64,000 nucleotides of DNA from JBDWFY01 sp965275915 (GTDB lineage Bacteria; Pseudomonadota; Alphaproteobacteria; Rhizobiales; Stappiaceae). Position numbers and translations under genes: made by a program. A model generated the notes under the pieces. That model was not told the DNA's origin and ran no database searches. It saw only the letters and a program-made list of their open reading frames with translations. Of the stretch, positions 1-6,511 are shown in pieces (the stretch's first letter is position 1; every line of letters begins with the position of its first letter). The DNA is taken from contig CBDHYI010000007.1 of NCBI GenBank assembly GCA_965275915.1, positions 1,426,001-1,490,000 of the forward strand, read 5' to 3'.

Positions 1-244
1 AGCCCTTCTCCTTCAGCTTGACCGCCATCCAGGGCTTCGCTGTCGGAATTTGGACCGCGCCAGGGCCGAGTGACCGGCCGAGCTTCGACGCCTTGTCATA
101 GCCGACACACTCGACCACCGGCGAATTCGGTCGCGGCGTGATCGCCAGATAGACAGGAGTCCCGCCGAATTTCAGGAGAAAGTCAAGCGTCAGGTCTTCG
201 CCGAGAACATCAATAAAGCGAGAAACGTTCGCTGGCGCGTCCAT
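1..244 (-). CDS. Mor-family late-gene transcription activator, cut by window edge
   Basis: The first 81 residues are visible; the rest lies left of the window. The start is an ATG that overlaps the stop of the preceding gene (ATGA). The N-terminal segment FIDVLGEDLTLDFLLKFGG resembles the Mor/C-type activator N-terminus, in which a 'leaf-and-GG' segment precedes the dimer core; the C-terminal HTH is not in view. In Mu, gp16 (GemA) is followed by Mor, which turns on middle transcription, and the same order is seen here with two small genes between. Family call rests on the N-terminal pattern and on position, so it is moderate. Confidence 0.6.
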   Translation of the reverse strand, partial: MDAPANVSRFIDVLGEDLTLDFLLKFGGTPVYLAITPRPNSPVVECVGYDKASKLGRSLGPGAVQIPTAKPWMAVKLKEKG

Positions 245-489
245 CACCGTTCCCCGCGCTGAACCCTGACTAGAAAGTTGTAGTGCAATCGGGCCTTGCT
301 CGACATCGTCGTAATGATCCTGCCGTCAGCGTTGATAAATCGAACGTCTTCAATCCGGATGGACGGAGCATCTCTCTCAACACCTCGCTTGCAGGTTTGG
401 GCGATTTCCTTCCGGATGTATTCAATGTCAACGCCGTGCAGTTGCAGAAATCTAAGGACGGCGGTGTTGCTGACATATGGCCTCGTCAT
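244..489 (-). CDS. small phage early protein of unknown function (81 aa)
   Basis: Not recognised. An 81-residue basic protein with no membrane segment; it starts by a 4-bp overlap with the upstream gene and its stop overlaps the start of the Mor-like gene, so it is translationally coupled on both sides. It lies between GemA and Mor, a slot that in Mu-like phages holds small accessory proteins. Reality is supported by the unbroken chain of overlaps, not by homology. Confidence 0.65.
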   Translation of the reverse strand: MTRPYVSNTAVLRFLQLHGVDIEYIRKEIAQTCKRGVERDAPSIRIEDVRFINADGRIITTMSSKARLHYNFLVRVQRGER

Positions 490-710
490 TGATTTGCCTT
501 TTGCCTCAGAGTGTTTTCAAGCATCAACTGTTGCTCTGTGAGTGTCCTCAACCGGACTTCCAGGGCGATGCGGCTGTGAGCCATTTTGGGCAGTTTGAGA
601 ATGCGTTGGTGCAGTTCCCGCCGCATCGCTTCCAGGCGGTCGATTTCGCGGCGCTCCGGCCAGTCGAACAACGGGAGAAACTCGCTGTCGTGGCCGGGGC
701 GCGGGCTCAT
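486..710 (-). CDS. small phage early protein, likely helical (74 aa)
   Basis: The start is set at the ATG at 710, preceded by GGAGG eight bases upstream; a longer frame exists to 827 but overlaps gemA and lacks a ribosome site. The product is charged and rich in Leu, Arg and Glu with heptad-like spacing from about residue 19 to the end, consistent with a short coiled coil. No family recognised. It follows gemA by two bases and overlaps the next gene by 4 bp. Confidence 0.65.
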   Translation of the reverse strand: MSPRPGHDSEFLPLFDWPERREIDRLEAMRRELHQRILKLPKMAHSRIALEVRLRTLTEQQLMLENTLRQKANQ

Positions 711-712
711 GG

Positions 713-1351
713 TCAGTGCCTCCGGAGCTCTTTGCCCAGGGTGTTCATCACCAGAACCCAGTGTTTGCTGTTCGGGCCGTTTTCGCCGAACTCCCGGCAG
801 CCGGTTATCGCGTGAACGCGCATCCAAAATTGGCGGGTGCTGTCCGCCTCAGAACCGTGGCCGAGCATCCGCCATTGCGTCCAGGCCACCTTGAAACCGG
901 GTGTGAGCGTGTACAGCGGATCGAGTTTGGACGTGCTCCAATCGAGTGGGGTTTCGCGCGCCAGCCATGCCTTCAATGCCTCTATGGCTTTGTTGGCATC
1001 CTCTGCATGGTTCAGAAAGCGCGTGTGGTCGATGCCCGTTTGCCGCTTAACGAACTTGAGCAGAGCGGCATCGTCCCGGTTCCTCACAACGCCCAGGTTC
1101 CAGCCCGCGATCCAGATTGCTTGCAGCTTTTTGGCAAACTCTCCGGTCAGCATCTTCTGACCGTTTCTTCGAGTTCTTGAACTGCGTTTGAAGCCCTTTT
1201 GTTCGAGCGCTGAAACCACGCGGAGCCGTTCGCTTTCGGACATCAGTTTCAGCGACCGTTTGCCCGTCACCTGCTCGTAGATGTCACGGGCCGTCTCATC
1301 GTCCAGGGCGAGTTGCTTGCGGGCGATGTGAATGACAGCATGCGTGTTCAT
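713..1351 (-). CDS. gemA: GemA-like protein (Mu gp16 regulatory protein, DUF1018)
   Basis: The 212-residue protein has the hallmarks of the Mu gp16/GemA family: an N-terminal 'IHIARKQLALDDETARDIYEQ' type helix, the 'TGKRSLKLMSESERLRVVSAL' segment cut short here, and a central 'KLQAIWIAGWNLG' motif near residues 77-89. In Mu, GemA is an early protein that affects host gene expression and DNA topology; its molecular role is poorly defined. The start overlaps the upstream stop by 4 bp. Position before a Mor-like gene agrees with the Mu layout. Length is close to the usual size, perhaps slightly extended at the C-terminus. Confidence 0.85.
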   Translation of the reverse strand: MNTHAVIHIARKQLALDDETARDIYEQVTGKRSLKLMSESERLRVVSALEQKGFKRSSRTRRNGQKMLTGEFAKKLQAIWIAGWNLGVVRNRDDAALLKFVKRQTGIDHTRFLNHAEDANKAIEALKAWLARETPLDWSTSKLDPLYTLTPGFKVAWTQWRMLGHGSEADSTRQFWMRVHAITGCREFGENGPNSKHWVLVMNTLGKELRRH

Positions 1352-1533
1352 GGCCGGTCACCCGGCGAAAGGCTGTCTTTCAGGAGAGTCTTGATCTCGG
1401 TGAGTTCGCGCGAAATTCCACGAAGCTCAATCAGGATCAGAGTATTGAGAAGTGATCCGGCCACACCTTCTTTCGCTCCGAGCATGTTGGCGTCGGCCTG
1501 GATCTTCAGATACTCGCATCTTAGGTCTTTCAT
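1348..1533 (-). CDS. small phage protein of unknown function (61 aa)
   Basis: Not recognised. A 61-residue protein with a likely amphipathic helix at residues 24-52 and no cysteines after residue 5. It is coupled by 4-bp overlaps to the genes on both sides. A short protein just before gemA is common in Mu-like phages but its role is unknown. Confidence 0.6.
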   Translation of the reverse strand: MKDLRCEYLKIQADANMLGAKEGVAGSLLNTLILIELRGISRELTEIKTLLKDSLSPGDRP

Positions 1534-1865
1534 GGATTGTATGCCCCTTGGTTCTCGCCGATCTCAACGATTTCGCCCGTGGTCCCGCGTACGAAAGGCA
1601 GGCTGACTTTGGCCTCACCGTCCCGTTTGGTGACGGCGAGTTTGGTAATGCCGATCTCGCGGGTGCCGGGATAGAGTGTGTGTTTGGTCTTCAGCGCGGG
1701 CACACCGGCCCGGCCGCGACGTTCCCGCTCCCGGATTTTCTGTGCGACGGAACGCCAGGACTTGTTGCCAAGCTCGCTGGCAATCTGGATCGGATTTCGG
1801 CCGGCATCGTGCAGTGCAAATGCTGTCGCCAGCTCTGTTGCTGTCCAACGATATCGCTGGGTCAT
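1530..1865 (-). CDS. phage protein with SANT/Myb-like helix-turn-helix (111 aa)
   Basis: Residues 4-45 (W-T-x2-E-L...DAGRNPIQIASELG...S-x2-S-V-A-Q-K-I) fit a trihelical Myb/SANT-like or GcrA-like DNA-binding fold, followed by a basic stretch RERERRGR and a beta-rich tail. It is likely a DNA-binding early protein. The partner or target is unknown. Overlaps of 4 bp with both neighbours show it belongs to the early operon. Confidence 0.65.
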   Translation of the reverse strand: MTQRYRWTATELATAFALHDAGRNPIQIASELGNKSWRSVAQKIRERERRGRAGVPALKTKHTLYPGTREIGITKLAVTKRDGEAKVSLPFVRGTTGEIVEIGENQGAYNP

Positions 1866-2152
1866 GGTCCGCTCCCCACGTCATCGGATTGCAGGGGATG
1901 CGGTACATAGGGCGGCGTTCCACGAAGCGGGGCGACGAGATGATAAGACCACTTCCTGTCGCGGCCGTATTCATCGACCAACAGGATATCGCCGCGTTCG
2001 TCCATCAGCACATAATGCGCCCCCGTGAGCATGCGCTGCGTGCTCGGAACCGGTCCGATCATCGTGGCGTAATTGTTGTGCCAAGTGCCCCATTTGCTGC
2101 CCGGTTTGGCTTTGAGCAACCGCTGTTTCATCTCTTCGGTGGCGTAGCGCAT
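1862..2152 (-). CDS. phage early protein of unknown function (96 aa)
   Basis: The start is placed at the ATG at 2152, which shares a base with the stop of the upstream gene; the longer frame to 2209 runs inside that gene and has no ribosome site. The product is rich in aromatic residues (W-G-T-W-H, KWSYH) and has a short beta-rich core; no known family was recognised. It lies in a run of coupled early genes. Confidence 0.6.
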   Translation of the reverse strand: MRYATEEMKQRLLKAKPGSKWGTWHNNYATMIGPVPSTQRMLTGAHYVLMDERGDILLVDEYGRDRKWSYHLVAPLRGTPPYVPHPLQSDDVGSGP

Positions 2153-3036
2153 CAGCGGTCCTCCAGCACGAATCCGGCAGCAAGAAATTCGGCGACCGGC
2201 GCCACCCACAAGACTGTGTTCCCGTTTGCGTTAAGTGGCTGATAGAGAAAAGCGGGCTCGTTGGTGGCTTCGATCTGGCAAATTCCGACGATCTCGTAGA
2301 GGCCGCCTTTGCGGTGCCGCCACACCGTCCCGATTTCGTTCGTGGGCTTGCCCTGAGGAAGAGGCGAGTGTTTCGGCTTTGACGCCTGCTTCTCGCGGAT
2401 CTCGACGATGTTCAGCCAGACACGGGAAAGCTCGATTTCGCCGCACTGATGCATGTCCATGCAGCGTGCCAGACACAGAGCTGCCAACGTAACCAGGACT
2501 CCGCCGACTTCCTGATCGGGATCGCCGACATCTCGACTGAAGACGTAATCGACAAGCTGGATGGCCTCCGCCCGCGTGGTGCCGCAGGATTGGACCAGTT
2601 CCAGAGCCTCTTCGAGGAAACGGTGGTTTCGCTCCGCCTGATTGTTGGCGACTTCCTCGCCGAAACACTCCAGCATCCAGGGCGCAACACGTTCCTGAAA
2701 GGTTGGTTCTTTGGGAACCGGCTTAGGCGTATCAAACAGGTTTTTGCGCCGGTCAAGACTCTCGACCGCCTCAAGGAATGCCAGTTCTTTACGCGCGGCC
2801 CATAACCAGTTTCTGAGAAGTCCTGCTCCACTCCATGTGGAAGAGGCCTCAGCAGCGCAATGGCGCATCTGATAGCGCCCCTTCGCGAACCGGAGCTCAC
2901 AACCAACAACGGAAGCGAACACCGCTGCTGGATTTTCACCATTGGCTTCGGTTTCCCGCAAAACGCGCTCCGCGTGAATGACAGCGGTCGTCAGATCCTC
3001 GACCGTATAGACCTTGCGTTTTCCTTTTCCGGTCAT
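2152..3036 (-). CDS. MazG-like/DUF1653 two-domain phage protein
   Basis: The 294-residue product appears to have two parts. Residues ~105-215 are all-helical, with FLEEALELVQ (E-x2-E) and DPDQEVGGVL motifs like the metal-binding helices of MazG-type nucleotide pyrophosphohydrolases. The C-terminal ~60 residues (G-x-V-W-R-H-R-K-G-G-L-Y-E-I-V-G ... W-V-x-P) match the DUF1653 pattern. The start is the ATG at 3036, which shares a base with the upstream stop and follows GGGGGA; the in-frame ATG at 3060 has no ribosome site. A role in hydrolysing modified or damaged nucleotides during phage growth is inference. Confidence 0.65.
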   Translation of the reverse strand: MTGKGKRKVYTVEDLTTAVIHAERVLRETEANGENPAAVFASVVGCELRFAKGRYQMRHCAAEASSTWSGAGLLRNWLWAARKELAFLEAVESLDRRKNLFDTPKPVPKEPTFQERVAPWMLECFGEEVANNQAERNHRFLEEALELVQSCGTTRAEAIQLVDYVFSRDVGDPDQEVGGVLVTLAALCLARCMDMHQCGEIELSRVWLNIVEIREKQASKPKHSPLPQGKPTNEIGTVWRHRKGGLYEIVGICQIEATNEPAFLYQPLNANGNTVLWVAPVAEFLAAGFVLEDR

Positions 3037-3320
3037 CAGTAGGTCCCCCGCAAACGCCATTCGAGATAGCCGTGCTCGTCCTCGATCGAGGCGAACCTGA
3101 AACCGGGTTTTTCCTTTGCCCGCTCGACATCGAAAAAGAAGTAGATGTCCGGCCGGGCGATCTCTTTTCCTTCGTGATTGAAGATGCCGTAGGAGGCGAC
3201 GGGCTTTCCGGTGTTCGGAGAGGTCATGTCATCCATCGAAAGCACCATTGCGACAGGGATAAAGGCAGCTGCCAAAAGGAGGCTGACCTTGGTCAGAAAT
3301 GTCGGCTTGAAATTGCTCAT
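3036..3320 (-). CDS. small phage protein with one N-terminal membrane segment (94 aa)
   Basis: Residues 11-30 (VSLLLAAAFIPVAMVL) form a hydrophobic segment after a short basic start, so it is either a signal-anchor or a cleaved signal peptide. The rest (about 60 residues) is polar with Phe-Phe-Phe and Trp residues. No family recognised. It lies between the DUF3164 gene and the MazG-like gene. A small membrane or periplasmic early protein in Mu-like phages could act in exclusion or host modulation; this is inference. Confidence 0.55.
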   Translation of the reverse strand: MSNFKPTFLTKVSLLLAAAFIPVAMVLSMDDMTSPNTGKPVASYGIFNHEGKEIARPDIYFFFDVERAKEKPGFRFASIEDEHGYLEWRLRGTY

Positions 3321-3355
3321 TACGCAGCCTTTCTCGGTCCGATCGGTGGTGCCGG

Positions 3356-4039
3356 TCAGGTTTTGGACAGGTCGATGGTGATGGCTTGCCAGGGCGCGTC
3401 ACGGGCTTCGCGCTCATAGAACCGGATGTAGGTTTTGGAGCCGGTGACGCGCATTGCGTCTCTCACGGCATCCATTGCCTTGATCCAGCGCGGGTCCGTG
3501 ATGTCCTGCCGCAGCAACATGAAAATCTCGCTGCGGTTGATCTGGCCTTCCTTGTCCGTGTTGAACGCCCTGGTCACAATCGCCCGCAACTCCGGGCCGC
3601 TCTCGGCGGCCCATTCGTTGAGGCATTCATCAATCAGGGTTTTGGCGATCTGCAGCTCCGGCCCGAAGTCCACGTGGTCGGCGATCTGCACCTGGACCTT
3701 CAGGCGGCCGTCATATGACATGTAGGTCCGGTTGCCTTTTGCGCCGCCCTTCTTGGCGTCGTACTGCTGCGCAAGAAGCGCATCGAATTCGCCCAGGTTT
3801 GTCGAGGTGTGCCCCCGAAACCCGCTGATCTGTTCGGACAGGTCGCGGGCAAAAAAGATGATCTTGCGCACGAGTTCGTCTTCAAGAACATGCTGCGGCT
3901 TGACTGTTTCGCGCGGCACAAGCTTGCCTTTGGGGTCTTCCATATAGTCCTGGTCATTGAAGACGATCACGCCTTCAGCGATGGCTGCCTCAAGGTCTGA
4001 GGCAAATTTGTTGACGTGTTCGGTTATCCGGTCATCCAT
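3356..4039 (-). CDS. DUF3164 family phage protein
   Basis: The 227-residue product has the features of DUF3164, common in the early regions of Mu-like phages: an N-terminal GKLVPRETVKPQHVLEDELV segment (cut to 20 here), a helical middle, the NRTYMSYDGRLKVQVQIAD core near residues 101-119, and the C-terminal 'DPRWIKAMDAVRDAM' helix. Function is unknown; the family is sometimes noted near recombination or ssDNA-annealing genes. It starts 8 bp inside the upstream gene. Confidence 0.8.
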   Translation of the reverse strand: MDDRITEHVNKFASDLEAAIAEGVIVFNDQDYMEDPKGKLVPRETVKPQHVLEDELVRKIIFFARDLSEQISGFRGHTSTNLGEFDALLAQQYDAKKGGAKGNRTYMSYDGRLKVQVQIADHVDFGPELQIAKTLIDECLNEWAAESGPELRAIVTRAFNTDKEGQINRSEIFMLLRQDITDPRWIKAMDAVRDAMRVTGSKTYIRFYEREARDAPWQAITIDLSKT

Positions 4040-4421
4040 GATCAGAAACTCCGTTGAGGGTGTTTGAAGACTGTTTGAGGTTGAGGGCCGAGCGTTCGGG
4101 AGACGGGTCTCCCATGAGCTCTGCGGTCAGGTCGGACCTGCGTTGGCTGATGCGATGATCGACATCGGCCGCGACCGAATACGTCCGTTCGACCGGAGCG
4201 TGAGGCTGAAACAACTCGCGTTCGGCCCGCTCGGCCGCTCGCGCCAGTTCGAAGTTGAGTTGTGCCCGGCAGCCCCGGCACAGACGCATGCGTGCGGCAC
4301 TTAAAGCGTCGCGCACATCCTCCGGTGTTCGCTTCAGCTTCACTGAGATATCGACAATGTCTTCACCGAGAACGGCGAGACCGACGACAAGCGCAACGTC
4401 GTGATAATGCCAGCGGCTCAT
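4032..4421 (-). CDS. phage early protein with HTH-like N-terminus (129 aa)
   Basis: Residues 10-45 (VGLAVLGEDIVDISVKLKRTPEDVRDAL) look like a helix-turn-helix of the sigma-4/LuxR kind, followed by a CRGC pair (residues 48-51) and a charged tail without clear structure. No family recognised. It is joined to the upstream gene by a 4-bp overlap and overlaps the DUF3164 gene by 8 bp. Confidence 0.6.
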   Translation of the reverse strand: MSRWHYHDVALVVGLAVLGEDIVDISVKLKRTPEDVRDALSAARMRLCRGCRAQLNFELARAAERAERELFQPHAPVERTYSVAADVDHRISQRRSDLTAELMGDPSPERSALNLKQSSNTLNGVSDHG

Positions 4422-4675
4422 GGTGTGCCTCCTTCAGTCTTGGTGTCTGAGGAAGGCCGCTGAAACGGAATGACATTCTCCGCTTTCAGCATCGTTTCGG
4501 TGTATTGGAGCCGAGACGGCACTAGGGCCTTTTCCAGCTCAAGCACCCGTTCGGCTGCTGCACAAAGGACAGCGTTCAGGTCCTGCACGTCTTTGATATC
4601 GAGGACGAGATAGCCGAGATGGGTGCGCCTTCCTTCGAGATGATGGACAAGGTTCAGGAGATCGCAGCTAAGCAT
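4418..4675 (-). CDS. small phage protein of unknown function (85 aa)
   Basis: The start is the ATG at 4675, chosen because AAAGGAGG lies six bases upstream; the frame is open further to 4738 but that start has no ribosome site and overlaps the previous gene deeply. The product is helical with a Leu-rich middle (residues 8-50) and no cysteine pairs beyond Cys4 and Cys38. Function unknown. Confidence 0.6.
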   Translation of the reverse strand: MLSCDLLNLVHHLEGRRTHLGYLVLDIKDVQDLNAVLCAAAERVLELEKALVPSRLQYTETMLKAENVIPFQRPSSDTKTEGGTP

Positions 4676-5069
4676 CGTCACCTCCTTTGATACGTGAATG
4701 AGGGCAGTTGTTCCGGCACGCCCGGTACATCGCCACACGGTGCGACGATGACGGCGCGAACGGCTTTTTCTGCCAGTCGAGGCAGCGTGCGCGGCTCATT
4801 TCGCCAAGCTGCGGACACTCAACGGTTTCTGACATCAGAGCACCGCGCACCATCTCCTCAACACGGCGGATATCGCCGCGATAGGTGTTGGAAAGGATCT
4901 GGCTGACCGTCGCGGGCGAATACTTGATCCGCGAACCGACTTTGCTCTGACTTGTCAGGCAACAGGCTTCGGCCAGGACAATCACCCATTCCGGCGCAGG
5001 GTCCCAGGCCGCTTTGGCCCTGGCGACGTGATCGACACTGTTGGTCGCTCTGGAAGGTCCACGGTTCAT
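4668..5069 (-). CDS. phage protein with HTH and C-terminal Cys motifs (133 aa)
   Basis: Residues 26-65 (VIVLAEACCLTSQSKVGSRIKYSPATVSQILSN) fit a helix-turn-helix in which 'YSPATVSQILSNTYRGD' would be the recognition helix, as in small Mu-like phage regulators. The C-terminal part has several Cys (CPQLGEM..RARC, CRNNCPH) that might bind a metal. It is coupled to both neighbours. It probably regulates early transcription, but the target is unknown. Confidence 0.65.
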   Translation of the reverse strand: MNRGPSRATNSVDHVARAKAAWDPAPEWVIVLAEACCLTSQSKVGSRIKYSPATVSQILSNTYRGDIRRVEEMVRGALMSETVECPQLGEMSRARCLDWQKKPFAPSSSHRVAMYRACRNNCPHSRIKGGDDA

Positions 5070-5695
5070 ATCCGCTCCTCCTCTGCGACCGGCTCGCCGA
5101 TAATTTTGCCGCTGTTCTGATCGAACACCATTTGCGTCCGAAGGATCAGCGGCGCTTTCGGTCCGGTGTTGGCCGATCCCTTCAGTCGCCAGAGCTGCTC
5201 AACTGCGGCACCACCTTTCCGGAGAACGGTCAACATGCCGGCGGCTTCCAGAGCACGGCAGTACTTGAGCGCTGTGTTCCGGGCCACGACATGATCGTCG
5301 GTGCTCGCCTCAACGGACAAAGAACGAGCCGTCACGCCGTCACGATTTCGGCGGAGCACATTCCACATTTGCTGCTGGCCTGGCGCGGTCTTGGCTTTGG
5401 TCCCGTCCCGACGCAAGACCGGTCGCTTCCTCGGCCGTGACACAAGCCGGAACTGGATCTCGCCCTTGTCGTCTTTGGTCGTCAGCTTTTCCGCAATTCC
5501 GCCGGCGACAAGCCGGCGAATGAAGTCGCCGACACTCGGCTTTTGTCCGCCTGCGCACAGACCTGCAACGTCTTTGACAGAAAACGGCGTGGACATGTCC
5601 TTTTCGGTCAGATCGCGAATGACCGACCAGAAATGGTCTTGTCCCTTGAGGATGCGGTCGACACCGGCCACCCGGAGTTTCAAGACGGGAGACAT
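5066..5695 (-). CDS. phage protein with winged-helix-like domains (209 aa)
   Basis: The start is taken as the ATG at 5695, sharing one base with the stop of the MuB-like gene (TGATG); a GTG lies one codon earlier. The protein has two stretches typical of winged helices (residues ~30-80 and ~105-170: 'MWNVLRRNRDGVTARSLS' and 'NTALKYCRALEAAGML', then 'LWRLKG'). Such proteins follow the B gene in many Mu-like phages. Its DNA target and role are not known. Confidence 0.65.
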   Translation of the reverse strand: MSPVLKLRVAGVDRILKGQDHFWSVIRDLTEKDMSTPFSVKDVAGLCAGGQKPSVGDFIRRLVAGGIAEKLTTKDDKGEIQFRLVSRPRKRPVLRRDGTKAKTAPGQQQMWNVLRRNRDGVTARSLSVEASTDDHVVARNTALKYCRALEAAGMLTVLRKGGAAVEQLWRLKGSANTGPKAPLILRTQMVFDQNSGKIIGEPVAEEERI

Positions 5696-6456
5696 CACAT
5701 TGCACCCCGCGCTATCTGACCCCGACGCGGCGCTTGCCCGGTGAAGATGGTGCCGGTGTAGGTACTGCGCTCAATGACTGTCAGCCCGTGCGTCCGGGCA
5801 AACTGAGCGACTGATGCCATCGTGGTTACAATACGGCTGGCAACGCCTATGGTGTCCTGGACGATCTTTTCCAGCAGATCGTCGGCCACCTCAATCGTGG
5901 GGTGATAGGCATTCGCCAGGACCCGCGCATCTTCCAGATCACACGGGTTCGCCATGCCGTAGGCGGTCACTCGGTTCTCACAGCGCTCATAGCGCTTGAG
6001 TTTGTCCGGCAGGCGCTCTTCGCCGACCAGAAGAACCGGGATTTTTGCGCCTTTATAGATGTCCCGGACAAGCTCGATGAACCCCTTGTCGACGAGCTTG
6101 TCAGCCTCGTCGATGATCAGGAGCCGGTCCGGTTCATCCTGCAACAGGCGCAATGCCTGCTGCATCATGTCGGCAATAGTGCCGCGCGGGTTGGTGACTT
6201 CCAGTTCGATAAGCAGGTTCTGGATAAAGACCTTGCGGGTCCAGAAGTCGAAAACCTCAAGATAAATCGCCCCGGTCTTGTTCTGGACAAACTGGCTGGC
6301 TTTCGATTTGCCATAGCCGGAATGCCCGAAAAACATCCCCAGGCCGTCGACGCCCGGAGGGCGATCGATAATGCGGTTCGCTACATCGAGACAGGTTGCG
6401 ACGTTCTTTAGAGGGGCAATGTGCCCCGCGTTGACAAGACGTGCTGTTTCGGTCAT
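5695..6456 (-). CDS. MuB-type AAA+ ATPase, transposition target-capture protein
   Basis: This 253-residue AAA+ ATPase has a Walker A GHSGYGKS at residues 44-51 and Walker B LLIIDEADK at 112-120, followed by an arginine-rich sensor region. In Mu, MuB coats target DNA, delivers it to the MuA transpososome and gives target immunity. At about 250 residues it is shorter than MuB (312) and lacks an obvious N-terminal HTH extension, as in many MuB-like proteins of alphaproteobacterial phages. It lies 55 bp after the transposase gene in the same direction. Identity as the B protein is secure from fold and position. Confidence 0.88.
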   Translation of the reverse strand: MTETARLVNAGHIAPLKNVATCLDVANRIIDRPPGVDGLGMFFGHSGYGKSKASQFVQNKTGAIYLEVFDFWTRKVFIQNLLIELEVTNPRGTIADMMQQALRLLQDEPDRLLIIDEADKLVDKGFIELVRDIYKGAKIPVLLVGEERLPDKLKRYERCENRVTAYGMANPCDLEDARVLANAYHPTIEVADDLLEKIVQDTIGVASRIVTTMASVAQFARTHGLTVIERSTYTGTIFTGQAPRRGQIARGAM

Positions 6457-6511
6457 TTAAAAAGCGTCCTATGTGTTTTGGCCTCGGTGTTCGCCGCACC
6501 GGGGCCGTTCT

